Positions 1-6,306 of a DNA stretch of 7,961 nucleotides are shown here, piece by piece. Each line of letters begins with the position of its first letter. Positions within the stretch are counted from its first letter, which is position 1. Below the pieces are notes generated by a model. That model saw nothing but the letters and a program-made list of their open reading frames with translations, did no database searches and was not told the origin of the DNA. Origin of the DNA: Acidobacteria bacterium UBA2994 (GTDB taxonomy: Bacteria > Acidobacteriota > Vicinamibacteria > Vicinamibacterales > UBA8438); NCBI GenBank assembly GCA_002346545.1, contig DEAA01000026.1, positions 1 to 7,961 of the forward strand, read 5' to 3'. Made by a program: the position numbers and the translations under genes.

Positions 1-399
1 TGCCTCTCGGCGGGCGAAGGGATGCTCGACTCGCTGCGTCGCGTGTCGTCGGTGGGCGCCGGCGAGCTGACGGCCGAGATCCGGACCGCGGTGGTGGAGG
101 TGGGCACGGGGTCGTCGCTGGCGGATTCCCTCGCGGCGATGGCGCATCGGCTCGAGCTTCCCGCGCTCACACGCAGCGTCGATCAGATCGTCGCGGCCAT
201 CGACCGTGGTGCGCCGCTCGCCGACGTGCTCCACGCTCAGGCCGCCGACGCCCGCGAAGACGCCAAGCGCGCGCTCATCGAGAGTGCGGGACGCAAGGAG
301 ATCGCGATGTTGGTGCCCCTCGTCTTCATGATCCTGCCGCTGAGCGTTCTGTTCGCGGTCTTCCCCGGGATCCTCATGCTGCGGCTGGGGGTCGGATGA
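1..399 (+). CDS. tadC: TadC-like pilus inner-membrane platform protein, 3' end only
   Basis: This is the C-terminal 132 residues of a type II secretion F-domain protein; the frame is open to the window edge, so the start lies upstream. TadC sits with TadB in the cytoplasmic membrane as the platform on which the TadA ATPase assembles Flp/tad pili. Visible are the helical cytoplasmic F-domain part (GELTAEIRTAVVEVGTGSSL, then RGAPLADVLHAQAADAREDAKR) and one strong hydrophobic segment near the end (IAMLVPLVFMILPLSVLFAV), the usual TadB/TadC C-terminal layout. The call is supported by four small pilin-like genes directly downstream in the same direction. TadB or a GspF-type protein has the same fold; the position just before the pilin genes favours TadC. 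Methionine at 22 is unlikely to be the true start because coding continues upstream without a stop. Confidence 0.85.
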   Translation, partial: CLSAGEGMLDSLRRVSSVGAGELTAEIRTAVVEVGTGSSLADSLAAMAHRLELPALTRSVDQIVAAIDRGAPLADVLHAQAADAREDAKRALIESAGRKEIAMLVPLVFMILPLSVLFAVFPGILMLRLGVG

Positions 400-416
400 C
401 ACAGAAGGAGAATCGG

Positions 417-617
417 ATGTTGCGAATCTGGAGCCGCTTCGAGGTCGCCGTGCGTACGCGCATTGCCGACGCCCTGGAGGACGAGACCGGTGACGTGCCC
501 GGCTGGGTGCTGATCACGCTCATGACGGCCGGGCTCGTCGTGGTGATCTGGGCGCTCGCGGGTCCGGCGCTGGCCGGTCTGTTCGAGCAGGCGATCAACC
601 GCGTGTCGGGTCTCTGA
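417..617 (+). CDS. Small Flp/pilin-like membrane protein of the tad locus (66 aa)
   Basis: This short protein has a positively charged N-terminus, an acidic turn EDETGD (21-26) and one hydrophobic helix (about 30-52). That is the layout of class III prepilins and TadE-type pseudopilins. The ATG at 417 is preferred over the ATG at 396, which overlaps the tadC stop, because AGAAGGAG at 403-410 lies six bases before it. After the Gly25-Asp26 pair the +5 position is Trp30 rather than the glutamate usual in prepilin-peptidase substrates, so processing is uncertain. It lies where an Flp major pilin gene is expected, between tadC and tadE, but its sequence is not a standard Flp pilin. It may be a minor pilin-like or assembly component; the exact role is unknown. 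Confidence 0.7.
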   Translation: MLRIWSRFEVAVRTRIADALEDETGDVPGWVLITLMTAGLVVVIWALAGPALAGLFEQAINRVSGL

Positions 618-621
618 CCCG

Positions 622-1032
622 GTGACGAGGCTCCGCAGGCGCATCGCGGCCGCCCTCGCGGATGACACGGGTTCGGCGCCGGTCGAGTTCGTGCTCGTCG
701 GCGTGCTCCTGACCGCCCTCACGCTGGCCGTGCTGCAACTCGGCGTCGGACTGTACGTGCGCAACGTCGTCCACGACGCCGCCGCCGAGGGCGCGCACCG
801 CGCGGCGCTCGCCGATACGACGCTGGGCGAGGGCGCTGCGCGCACGCGTGAGATCGTCTCGCGAACGGTCGGGGCGGAGTACGCCGCCGACGTCGATGTC
901 ACGCAGACCTCCCATCTCGGACACCCGGCGGTTGCGGTGACCGTGCGCGCGACGCTGCCGCTGGCGGGTCTGTTCGGCCTGCCCCACGGGATGGAGGTGA
1001 CCGCGCATGCGCCCCTGGAGAGCTTCGACTGA
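622..1032 (+). CDS. TadE-like pseudopilin (136 aa)
   Basis: TadE-family minor pseudopilin of the Flp/tad pilus, needed in characterised systems for pilus assembly at the cytoplasmic membrane. A basic N-terminus (RLRRRIAAAL) is followed by DDTG-SAPVEF (14-23), where Gly17 with Glu22 at +5 fits a prepilin-peptidase (TadV/CpaA) site. One transmembrane helix (about 24-44) and a roughly 90-residue extracytoplasmic domain follow. The start is a GTG four bases after the stop of the upstream gene. No clear Shine-Dalgarno is seen, so translation probably depends on coupling to the upstream gene. Length and layout are typical of actinobacterial TadE-like proteins. The family assignment is firm; the specific role within the pilus is inferred. 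Confidence 0.85.
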   Translation: MTRLRRRIAAALADDTGSAPVEFVLVGVLLTALTLAVLQLGVGLYVRNVVHDAAAEGAHRAALADTTLGEGAARTREIVSRTVGAEYAADVDVTQTSHLGHPAVAVTVRATLPLAGLFGLPHGMEVTAHAPLESFD

Positions 1033-1528
1033 GCCGCGGTCCACGGCGACGCCCGCAACGGCTCTCAGGTGGCTGCACGCGAGGGCGACGCGTGTCGTCG
1101 CGGACGATGCCGGCTCGGCGGCGCTGGAGTTCATCGTGGTCGGTCTGCTGATGCTCGTGCCGCTGATCTACCTGGTGATCACGTTGTCGCTCGTTCAGCA
1201 TCAGTCGCTCGGCACCGAGGCCGCTGCGCGTCATATCGCGCGAGCGATCTCGACGGCCGAGGATGCCGGCGCCGCGGCCGGTCGGGTCGAGCGGGTGCTG
1301 GCATCGGTCGTCGACGAGTACGGCATCGATCCGGCCGCGGTGCGCGTCGAGGTCGGATGTCGCCCGGCCGGTGACTGTCCGCAAGCCGGCGCCCTGGTGG
1401 TGGTCACCGTGTCGGCGACCGTCGCGCTTCCGCTCGTTCCCGATGTGCTTGGGCTGGATCGCCTCGCCAGCGTGCCGGTCGAGGCCACCTCCGCGCAGAA
1501 GGTGTCGCGAACGTGGAGTGCGGGATGA
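1007..1528 (+). CDS. Second TadE-like pseudopilin (173 aa)
   Basis: A second pseudopilin-like protein with a longer basic N-terminus. The motif DDAG-SAALEF (33-42) has Gly36 and Glu41 at +5, matching a prepilin-peptidase site, and is followed by one transmembrane helix (about 43-63). The extracytoplasmic part contains two cysteines, Cys118 and Cys124 (VGCRPAGDCPQAG), that could form a small disulfide loop; the neighbouring TadE lacks them. The ATG at 1007 is preceded by GGAGG at 993-997 and overlaps the end of the previous gene by 26 bases, so the two are probably translationally coupled. It may be TadF-like, but actinobacterial TadE and TadF are hard to tell apart from sequence alone. Confidence 0.83.
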   Translation: MRPWRASTEPRSTATPATALRWLHARATRVVADDAGSAALEFIVVGLLMLVPLIYLVITLSLVQHQSLGTEAAARHIARAISTAEDAGAAAGRVERVLASVVDEYGIDPAAVRVEVGCRPAGDCPQAGALVVVTVSATVALPLVPDVLGLDRLASVPVEATSAQKVSRTWSAG

Positions 1529-1995
1529 GTCGCGCATCGTGTGAGGTCACGAAGCCTCGTGGGGGAGGGTCGGCTCGATGGCGCCGCGCAGCCGCGGGCG
1601 AGGAGGGCAGCATCCTGCCGCTCACCCTCGGCTACGTCGTCCTCGCCCTCGTCTTGGTGCTCGTGTGCGTCGACGCGACGAGCCTCTACCTCGCGCAGAA
1701 GCGCGTGGACGCGCTCGCCGACGGTGCCGCACTCGCGGGCGCCGACGGGTTCGTCGGCACCACCGTCGGGGGCGAGCCGACCGCGCGGCTGACCGATGCT
1801 GCGGTCGCTGAGCAGGCGTCCACGTTCCTCGGGGCGCTCGGCTCCGACGCGGCGATCGTGTCGGCGGGCTCACCCGACGGGGTATCCTCGCGAGTCACTG
1901 TCGCCGGTGTCTGGCATCCACCCGTCGTGACCCTGTTCGTCCCGGACGGAGTGCGTCTGGAGTCGACAGCGACCAGTCGCACCGTGCTCCGCTGA
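1525..1995 (+). CDS. TadG-like pilus locus protein (156 aa)
   Basis: Last gene of the tad operon. The N-terminus carries GEEGSILPLTLGYVVLALVL, a TadG/TadE N-terminal segment with one transmembrane helix (about 31-53), followed by the family-typical YLAQKRVDALADGAALAGAD (55-74), after which a compact extracytoplasmic domain follows. The ATG at 1525 overlaps the previous stop as ATGA and has GGAG six bases upstream. An in-frame GTG at 1513 is less likely because it would overlap further and lacks a ribosome binding site. Unlike full-length TadG proteins there is no von Willebrand A domain; short versions like this are common in actinobacteria. Leu33, not Glu, occupies +5 after Gly28, so prepilin-type cleavage is less certain than for the two TadE-like proteins. 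Confidence 0.8.
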   Translation: MSRASCEVTKPRGGGSARWRRAAAGEEGSILPLTLGYVVLALVLVLVCVDATSLYLAQKRVDALADGAALAGADGFVGTTVGGEPTARLTDAAVAEQASTFLGALGSDAAIVSAGSPDGVSSRVTVAGVWHPPVVTLFVPDGVRLESTATSRTVLR

Positions 1996-2043
1996 CAAGC
2001 GAGTCGATGACGGGCCGGCGTGGGTGTGGCGGCGTGCGCCGTG

Positions 2044-2071
2044 TGCGGTCAGGCGAGGCTGCGGTCAGGCG
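2044..2071. repeat. 12-bp tandem direct repeat at the end of the VOC gene
   Basis: TGCGGTCAGGCG occurs at 2044-2055 and again at 2060-2071, separated by four bases. The second copy contains the VOC gene's stop codon and the first lies just beyond it, so each copy carries a TGA on the minus strand. It is probably a small local duplication in the convergent gap between the tad operon and the VOC gene. Confidence 0.8.
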
Positions 2072-2457
2072 GGACTTGTGAGCTGGATGAGGTTTCCGCA
2101 CGTGTCGTCGAGCACGGCGGTGACGACCGGCCCCATCGCCACCGGCGCCTGCGTGAACGTCACCCCTCGCCCCGACAGCGCCGTGTGGCTCTCCCTGACG
2201 TCGTCGACGGTGAACGAAGCGGCCGGGATCCCGTCGGCCACGAGCGCCGCGCTGTACGTGCGCGCAGCCGGGTGTGCGTCAGGCTCGAGCAGAAGCTCGG
2301 GCCCCGACGGATCATCCGGGCTCACGACGGTGAGCCACCGGTGCTCGCCGAGGGGGATGTCGTTCTTCGCGACGAAACCGAGCACACCCGTGTAGAAGGC
2401 GAGGGCCTTCGACTGGTCGTCGACGAACACGCTGGTGAGGTTGATGCGGATGCTCAT
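2065..2457 (-). CDS. VOC family (glyoxalase/bleomycin-resistance fold) protein, 130 aa
   Basis: A single-domain vicinal-oxygen-chelate protein with two beta-alpha-beta-beta-beta modules. The first starts with NLTSVFVDDQSKALAFYTGVLGF (6-28) and the second with AASFTVDDV (79-87), ending in the characteristic DDTCGNLIQL (117-126). The family includes glyoxalases, extradiol dioxygenases and antibiotic-binding proteins; the substrate cannot be read from this sequence. The ATG at 2457 is chosen over one 14 codons upstream because GAAGGA (minus strand, 2468-2463) lies five bases before it and because it starts one base after the arsR stop (TGACATG). It is therefore the second gene of an arsR-VOC operon and is expected to be co-regulated by that repressor. 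The in-frame upstream extension would overlap the arsR gene. Confidence 0.9.
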   Translation of the reverse strand: MSIRINLTSVFVDDQSKALAFYTGVLGFVAKNDIPLGEHRWLTVVSPDDPSGPELLLEPDAHPAARTYSAALVADGIPAASFTVDDVRESHTALSGRGVTFTQAPVAMGPVVTAVLDDTCGNLIQLTSPA

Positions 2458-2458
2458 G

Positions 2459-2737
2459 TCAATCCTTCGCTGGTATCGGCCACCGTTCCGTGATCTCACG
2501 GAACGGCTCGGTGTGGAGGTGGTGGATCTTGGTGCGCCCGACCCTCGCGGAACTCACCAGCCCGGCGGATTCGAGCACCGCCAGGTGCTGCGAGATCGCC
2601 TGACGGCTCGAGTTCACGCCATGAGTCATGGTGAGCCGGCTGCACAGTTCGAACAGGCTCTGCCCATCGGCACGCGCGAGTTCGTCGAGGAGGAGCCGGC
2701 GCGTCGGGTCCGCGATCGCCGCATAGATGTCGGCCAC
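2459..2737 (-). CDS. ArsR-family winged-helix transcriptional repressor (92 aa)
   Basis: A compact ArsR/SmtB-fold regulator beginning ADIYAAIADPTRRLLLDEL, the usual family start. The recognition region is SRQAISQHLAVLESAGLV (44-61) and the wing contains RVGRTKIHHL. It lacks the paired-cysteine ELCVC metal site of arsenic sensors; only Cys32 is present in that helix. It therefore belongs with the non-metal ArsR proteins that are often paired with VOC or SRPBCC genes. GTG at 2737 is proposed as the start. A TTG 18 bases upstream is open, but the -10 box would then lie just upstream of, or inside, the coding region, and the family's normal N-terminus begins at the GTG. The -10 to GTG spacing implies a leaderless mRNA. 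It probably represses its own operon through the inverted repeat in the promoter spacer. Confidence 0.9.
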   Translation of the reverse strand: MADIYAAIADPTRRLLLDELARADGQSLFELCSRLTMTHGVNSSRQAISQHLAVLESAGLVSSARVGRTKIHHLHTEPFREITERWPIPAKD

Positions 2738-2744
2738 GCCGATC

Positions 2745-2774
2745 ACAATAGGCAAGTGCTAGCTTGCCTGTCAA
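2745..2774 (-). promoter_or_regulatory. Promoter of the arsR-VOC operon with probable operator in the spacer
   Basis: On the minus strand a consensus TTGACA (2774-2769) is followed after 18 bases by TATTGT (2750-2745). Seven further bases lead to the GTG at 2737, about where transcription should start. The whole 18-base spacer, GGCAAGTGCTAGCTTGCC on the plus strand (2751-2768), is an inverted repeat with perfect 6-bp arms GGCAAG/CTTGCC. An ArsR dimer bound there would block RNA polymerase directly. The hexamers and the repeat are seen in the sequence; the operator role is inferred. Confidence 0.75.
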
Positions 2775-2788
2775 GGCGCTGATAACTC

Positions 2789-2891
2789 GCTCGCGCCGCT
2801 GTTGTGCATCAACTCAGGCTGGAAGCGGCGCGAGCTGCCGACACGCCTCTGGTGCGCGGCCCGATCCGGTGGCCAGCCTGAGTTGTGGCAC
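2789..2891. repeat. Two interleaved perfect inverted repeats (pseudoknot topology); possible structured RNA or REP-like element
   Basis: Repeat A pairs GCTCGCGCCGCT (2789-2800) with AGCGGCGCGAGC (2824-2835), 12 bp and perfect. Repeat B pairs CAACTCAGGCTGG (2810-2822) with CCAGCCTGAGTTG (2873-2885), 13 bp and perfect, and continues after a 2x2 mismatch with four more pairs (2804-2807 with 2888-2891). The arms come in the order A-B-A-B and share no bases, so both stems can form at once as an H-type pseudoknot with one base (2823) between them. The 37-base loop can form a weaker hairpin (GCCG-A-CAC, 2837-2844, with GTG-CG-CGGC, 2852-2860). The element lies between the 3' end of the MFS operon and the arsR promoter, outside any convincing gene. 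No known RNA family was recognised. Confidence 0.7.
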
Positions 2892-3013
2892 GGCGGTGGC
2901 GGCAGACACAGCGGAGTGGTCCGGTACGGCGGCGGGAGCCGAGGCGGCGAGATGGCGGGAGTTGGAACGGCGGGAGCCGGGATGGCGGCACGGCGGGGCG
3001 TCAGGATCCGCGC
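2892..3013. repeat. G-rich degenerate repeat tract between genes
   Basis: Non-coding stretch downstream of the small Cys/His-rich gene. The 12-mer CGGCGGGAGCCG occurs at 2930-2941 and 2968-2979, and GATGGCGG at 2951-2958 and 2981-2988. Between them are further GGCGG variants. It reads as simple-sequence drift rather than an ordered array. The frames crossing it encode low-complexity Gly/Arg-rich peptides with no support as genes. Confidence 0.6.
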
Positions 3014-3379
3014 TCACCAGCCGATGGTGTTGAACCAGTCACGTCGGCGGAGGGCCTCGGATGCCGGTTCGGCCGGATCGGAGGTGTCGTGCGCGGCGAG
3101 GGTGTCGTTCACGAGTGAGACGAACCGGAGGCAGACCGGGCAGAGGGCACGGCCGTGGGGCCATCCGTCGGCCAGAGGCGTGGCGGCCCGGCCCTGTGCG
3201 CCGGACCCGGCACAGCGGAGGGGGTCTGCCGCGGCACCGGCCCACAGGATCGCGCGGTGCCGGTGCAGACCGGGGTGATCCAGCGGCCGGGTGCATCGTC
3301 GCCCGCGATGGCGGCTGCGGCAGAAGTGCACGGTGCTGTGTGAGGACGCGCCCGTGCTGGACGGCACGTCGGAGCTCAT
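3014..3379 (-). CDS. Small Cys/His-rich protein, putative zinc binder (121 aa)
   Basis: A hypothetical protein with metal-ligand-like spacing: Cys20-x8-Cys29-x5-His35-x3-His39 near the N-terminus (FCRSRHRGRRCTRPLDHPGLH), then Cys56, and a Cys80-x2-Cys83 knuckle (ALCPVCLRFV). It ends in DWFNTIGW. I believe similar uncharacterised proteins occur in Microbacteriaceae, but no function is known to me. The start at 3379 overlaps the MFS stop as ATGA, with GAGG five bases upstream, so it is probably translated by coupling to the transporter. The reading frame is open far upstream across the MFS gene, but that extension is an antisense-like shadow with Arg-rich content. Coding of the 121-residue part is supported by the coupling, the ribosome binding site and the ordered Cys/His pattern. 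Confidence 0.75.
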   Translation of the reverse strand: MSSDVPSSTGASSHSTVHFCRSRHRGRRCTRPLDHPGLHRHRAILWAGAAADPLRCAGSGAQGRAATPLADGWPHGRALCPVCLRFVSLVNDTLAAHDTSDPAEPASEALRRRDWFNTIGW

Positions 3380-4650
3380 CGCGACCTCGGCACGAATCGC
3401 GGCACCCACCGCACGAAGGCGCCGGCTCCGGCGAATGCGATCAGGCCGACGACGCCGACGGCGACCGGGAGGGATGCCGCTGCGGTGACCGCCGAGACGA
3501 GCAGAGGGCAGGCCGCGCCGCCGGCGTCGGTGAGCGTGCGCCACGACCCGAGGAACGGGGCGGGATCCGTCGGGGGAGCGACATCGGCACCGAGCGTGAG
3601 CAGGATGCCGCTGGACAGCCCGTTGCCGACACCGAGCACGGCGGCGAACATCGCGAACCACATCGCGGACTGCGCGCCGTCGTGGGTGACCGCGAGAGCG
3701 GCGAAACCGGCGCCCATCAGCACCATCGACGGAAGCGCCGCCCACAGACGCCCGAAACGGTCCATCACCTGACCGCTGGCGTAGAACAGGGCGAAGTCGA
3801 TCGCGCCGGAGATGCCGACGACGAGGGCGATGGTCTGCGCGTCGAGCCCGATCGACACGCCCCACAGCGGCAGCACGACTTGCCGGGCCGATCGCACGGC
3901 GGAGAGGGACGCCGCCGCGAGTCCGAGCCGCGACAGCACGACGCGGTAGCGCCACATCGTCGCGAACACCCCCTGTCGCCCGCCGACCGGGATGGTCCCG
4001 GAGACGGGTTCGCCGGTGTCCTCGCGGTCGCCGTCTTCGTCGGTCCTCACCCGCGGGCGACCGCGCTCGGGCACTGCGGTCTCGGGATCGGGGCCGAACA
4101 GCACCAGCAGGATGGTCGCGATCAGGCACGCGCCGAAGAACCAGATGGCGGCATGCTCGTCCCCGAAGACAGCCAGCAGGCTCGCGGCGATGAACGGACC
4201 GACGAACATGCCGAGACGGAATGTCCCGCCCAGCAGCGACAGCGCGCGTGCCCGGAACGACAGCGGCACCCGTGTGGTCATGAACGAGTGGCGGGCGAGG
4301 CCGAAGGCGGCGGCGCAGAGTCCGATGACGAAGACGGATGCGGCGAAGACCGGCAGTACCGGGGCCAGGGCCATCGCCACGACTCCCGTGAGTCCGATGA
4401 GCCCCGCAGCGGCCATCGTGATCCGTTCTCCGAATCGCGCGACGGCGTAGCCGGCGGGGATGTTGCCGGCCAGTTGGCCGATGACGAGTGACGAGGCCAC
4501 GAGCGCGCTCACCGCGACGTTCGCGCCGAGTTCGGCGGCGATGACGGGGATGAGCGGGATCACCGCCCCCTCGCCGAGGGCGAACAGCAGGGTGGGGCCG
4601 TAGATCATCGGCGCGAAGCGCGTGAGGATGCGTCCCGCGGATTCGGCCAT
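3376..4650 (-). CDS. Major facilitator superfamily transporter (424 aa)
   Basis: A polytopic membrane transporter of normal MFS length with about twelve hydrophobic segments in two halves. The loop between helices 2 and 3 carries [11 protein letters not shown] (67-77), a variant of MFS motif A. Its counterpart in the second half, GQVMDRFGR (293-301), is nearly canonical. A charged central loop (about 188-225, [20 protein letters not shown]) separates the halves. It is likely a drug/H+ antiporter-type or sugar-efflux-type carrier, but the substrate cannot be deduced. The ATG at 4650 has GGGAG four bases upstream. The gene is divergent from prfB across a 101-base gap and shares an ATGA overlap with the small Cys/His-rich gene downstream, with which it forms a two-gene unit. 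Confidence 0.92.
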   Translation of the reverse strand: MAESAGRILTRFAPMIYGPTLLFALGEGAVIPLIPVIAAELGANVAVSALVASSLVIGQLAGNIPAGYAVARFGERITMAAAGLIGLTGVVAMALAPVLPVFAASVFVIGLCAAAFGLARHSFMTTRVPLSFRARALSLLGGTFRLGMFVGPFIAASLLAVFGDEHAAIWFFGACLIATILLVLFGPDPETAVPERGRPRVRTDEDGDREDTGEPVSGTIPVGGRQGVFATMWRYRVVLSRLGLAAASLSAVRSARQVVLPLWGVSIGLDAQTIALVVGISGAIDFALFYASGQVMDRFGRLWAALPSMVLMGAGFAALAVTHDGAQSAMWFAMFAAVLGVGNGLSSGILLTLGADVAPPTDPAPFLGSWRTLTDAGGAACPLLVSAVTAAASLPVAVGVVGLIAFAGAGAFVRWVPRFVPRSR

Positions 4651-4737
4651 GGTGCTCCCGACGATACCGCGCCACGGGCGCGCCCTCGGGGGAGCGGTCC
4701 CACGAGCGCGGATCAGCGGCCGCGGGCCCGACGGCGG

Positions 4738-4743
4738 TAGGCT
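4738..4743 (+). promoter_or_regulatory. -10 box TAGGCT upstream of prfB
   Basis: TAGGCT ends eight bases before the prfB ATG, which puts the expected transcription start at or within two bases of the start codon. The same hexamer stands before ftsE and a one-base variant before the DUF4287 gene. No good -35 element is seen 17-18 bases upstream. GGAG at 4744-4747 would serve as ribosome binding site only if transcription starts further upstream. Confidence 0.45.
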
Positions 4744-4751
4744 GGAGCGTC

Positions 4752-5864
4752 ATGCTTGAACTCGATATGTCCGCCGACATCCAGGCCCTGCGCTCGACCT
4801 TCTCCGATATCAAGGCCGTCGTCGATGTCGACGCGCTCGAGAAGGAGATCGCCCGGCTCAGCGACGCCGCCGCCGCTCCCGATCTCTGGGACGATGTGGA
4901 GAACGCGCAGAAGGTCACCAGCGCTCTCAGCCACCGTCAGCACGAGCTCAAGCGCGTCACCGAGGTCGAGAAGCGCATCGACGACCTCGAGGTTCTCGTG
5001 GAGCTCGCTGTCGAGATGGACGACGAGGATTCCGCCGAGGAGGCACGTCACGAGCTCGCTGAACTCGAAGACGTCGTCAACCAGCTCGAAGTTCAGACGC
5101 TGCTGGACGGCGAGTACGACGAACGCGCCGCGGTCGTCACCATCCGATCCGGTGCCGGCGGCGACGACGCGACGGACTTCGCGGAGATGCTGCTGCGCAT
5201 GTATCTGCGCTGGGCGGAGCGCCACGGCTACTCCACCAAGGTCATGGACACCTCCTACGCCGAAGGCGCCGGGATCAAGTCTGCGACGTTCGAGATCGAC
5301 GCCCCCTACGCCTACGGAACGCTGTCCGTCGAGGCGGGAACGCACCGGCTCGCCCGCATCAGCCCCTTCGGTGCCGCCGACAAGCGGCAGACGAGCTTCG
5401 CCGCCGTCGAGGTCATTCCGGTGATGGAGGAGGCGCAGGAGGTCGACATCCCCGAGAACGACATCCGCGTCGACGTGTTCCGCTCCTCGGGGCCCGGCGG
5501 TCAGTCGGTCAACACGACCGACTCGGCGGTGCGGCTGACCCACCTCCCGACCGGCATCGTGGTCTCGATGCAGAACGAGAAGTCGCAGATCCAGAACCGC
5601 GCTGCGGCGATGCGGGTGCTGCAGACCCGCCTGATGCTGCTGCAGAAGGAGGAGGAAGCGGCGAAGAAGAAGGAGCTCGCGGGCACCATCACCGCCAGCT
5701 GGGGCGATCAGATGCGCTCCTACTTCCTCTACGGCCAGCAGCTCGTGAAAGACCTTCGCACCGGTCACGAGGTCGGGAACCCCGCGACGGTGTTCGACGG
5801 CGACCTCGACGGCTTCATCGCCGCGGGAATCCGGTGGCGCAAGCGCAAAGACGACGACGACTGA
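4752..5864 (+). CDS. prfB: Peptide chain release factor 2 (370 aa)
   Basis: Cytoplasmic class I release factor that reads UGA and UAA stop codons and triggers peptidyl-tRNA hydrolysis. The coiled N-terminal domain (about 1-115) is followed by the codon-recognition domain, with the RF2-specific tripeptide Ser204-Pro205-Phe206 (RF1 has PxT). The catalytic Gly249-Gly250-Gln251 lies in [20 protein letters not shown]. Full family length; the start [14 protein letters not shown] matches the usual actinobacterial N-terminus. The gene is one continuous frame without the in-frame UGA and +1 slip found in many bacteria, as expected for high-GC Gram-positives. At 207-211 it reads GAADK, where related proteins usually have a glycine before the Lys-Arg, a mild departure. 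It heads the conserved prfB-ftsE neighbourhood. Confidence 0.97.
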   Translation: MLELDMSADIQALRSTFSDIKAVVDVDALEKEIARLSDAAAAPDLWDDVENAQKVTSALSHRQHELKRVTEVEKRIDDLEVLVELAVEMDDEDSAEEARHELAELEDVVNQLEVQTLLDGEYDERAAVVTIRSGAGGDDATDFAEMLLRMYLRWAERHGYSTKVMDTSYAEGAGIKSATFEIDAPYAYGTLSVEAGTHRLARISPFGAADKRQTSFAAVEVIPVMEEAQEVDIPENDIRVDVFRSSGPGGQSVNTTDSAVRLTHLPTGIVVSMQNEKSQIQNRAAAMRVLQTRLMLLQKEEEAAKKKELAGTITASWGDQMRSYFLYGQQLVKDLRTGHEVGNPATVFDGDLDGFIAAGIRWRKRKDDDD

Positions 5865-5871
5865 TATCTCG

Positions 5872-5885
5872 GCCGCTTCGGCGGT
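5872..5885 (+). terminator. Short UUCG-loop hairpin after prfB (weak)
   Basis: CCGC-TTCG-GCGG (5873-5884), extendable by one G-U pair, begins eight bases after the prfB stop. The UUCG tetraloop is very stable, but the stem is only four or five pairs and no T-run follows. At most it is a weak terminator or an mRNA-stabilising hairpin. Confidence 0.3.
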
Positions 5886-5891
5886 ATCCGC

Positions 5892-5897
5892 TAGCCT
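5892..5897 (+). promoter_or_regulatory. -10 box TAGCCT upstream of the DUF4287 gene
   Basis: TAGCCT stands 27 bases before the ATG at 5925. The predicted transcription start near 5904 would give a short leader of about 20 bases that contains GGAGGAG at 5913-5919, five bases before the start codon. No convincing -35 hexamer is visible. Confidence 0.45.
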
Positions 5898-5924
5898 TCG
5901 CATGACCGCATCGGAGGAGTCACC

Positions 5925-6218
5925 ATGTCGTTCCAGGCGTATCTCGACAACATCGAGGCCAAGACCGGTGTCACGCCGCGAGAGTTCATCGTGAGGGCGA
6001 CCGAGAGGGGCTTCGGACCGGAGACCAAGGCGGCCCCGATCCTCGCCTGGCTGAAGGACGAGTACGGCCTCGGCCGCGGACACGGCATGGCGCTCGTGCA
6101 TGTGATCACGAAGGGCGAGCGCATCGATGCGAAGCACGTCGGCACAGACGGTTCGCACCGCGACGCGGTCGACACGCTCTGGCTCGACGGTGCGGCCTCG
6201 AATCCACATCCGGGGTGA
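5925..6218 (+). CDS. DUF4287 domain protein (97 aa)
   Basis: A small soluble protein of the DUF4287 family. It shows the family's characteristic stretches FQAYLDNIEAKTGVTP (3-18), ILAWLKDEYGLGRGHGMALVH (39-59) and a KHVG...HRDAVDTLWLDG tail (69-88). The fold is probably helical; the molecular function is not established, though relatives are often fused or adjacent to DUF5655-type domains. The ATG has a strong ribosome binding site, GGAGGAG, five bases upstream. It lies between prfB and ftsE, which are usually adjacent in actinobacteria, and has its own promoter-like -10 box, so it looks like an independent insertion into that neighbourhood. Codon use matches the flanking prfB. Confidence 0.9.
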   Translation: MSFQAYLDNIEAKTGVTPREFIVRATERGFGPETKAAPILAWLKDEYGLGRGHGMALVHVITKGERIDAKHVGTDGSHRDAVDTLWLDGAASNPHPG

Positions 6219-6306
6219 TGGCCGGTGATCGTGACCCCGTTCCTGTTCATTCGTTATGTGACGGGCGAGCCAGGGTGTCGCTGAGGGTGTGACGGATGCG
6301 CTCGCC

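Noticed and set aside
237..1058. 273-residue minus-strand frame over the pilin genes
   Set aside because: Ser/Thr/Arg-rich shadow; the plus-strand pilus genes have coherent helices, overlaps and ribosome binding sites.
2030..2041. CGGC-GTGC-GCCG hairpin between the convergent tad and VOC genes as a terminator
   Set aside because: Only four pairs and no T-run on either strand; stems of this size are expected by chance at this GC content.
2802..3278. 158-residue plus-strand frame across the intergenic repeats
   Set aside because: Gly/Arg-rich, no domain, passes through the inverted repeats and runs antisense to the small Cys/His-rich gene.
3061..4491. 476-residue open frame on the plus strand
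   Set aside because: Antisense to the MFS gene, composed mainly of Arg, Gly, Asp and Glu repeats with no domain; the transporter frame has clear membrane helices and motifs.
4752..4850. Programmed +1 frameshift site in prfB
   Set aside because: No in-frame TGA with an upstream slippery CTT codon is present in the first part of the gene; the frame is continuous.
3014..4918. 634-residue open frame on the minus strand
   Set aside because: Only its last 121 codons look like a gene. The rest is an Arg-rich shadow of the MFS gene and crosses prfB antisense, as is common in 70% GC DNA.
4713..6209. 498-residue open frame antisense to prfB and the DUF4287 gene
   Set aside because: Both plus-strand genes are certain; this frame is low-complexity and has no recognisable domain.
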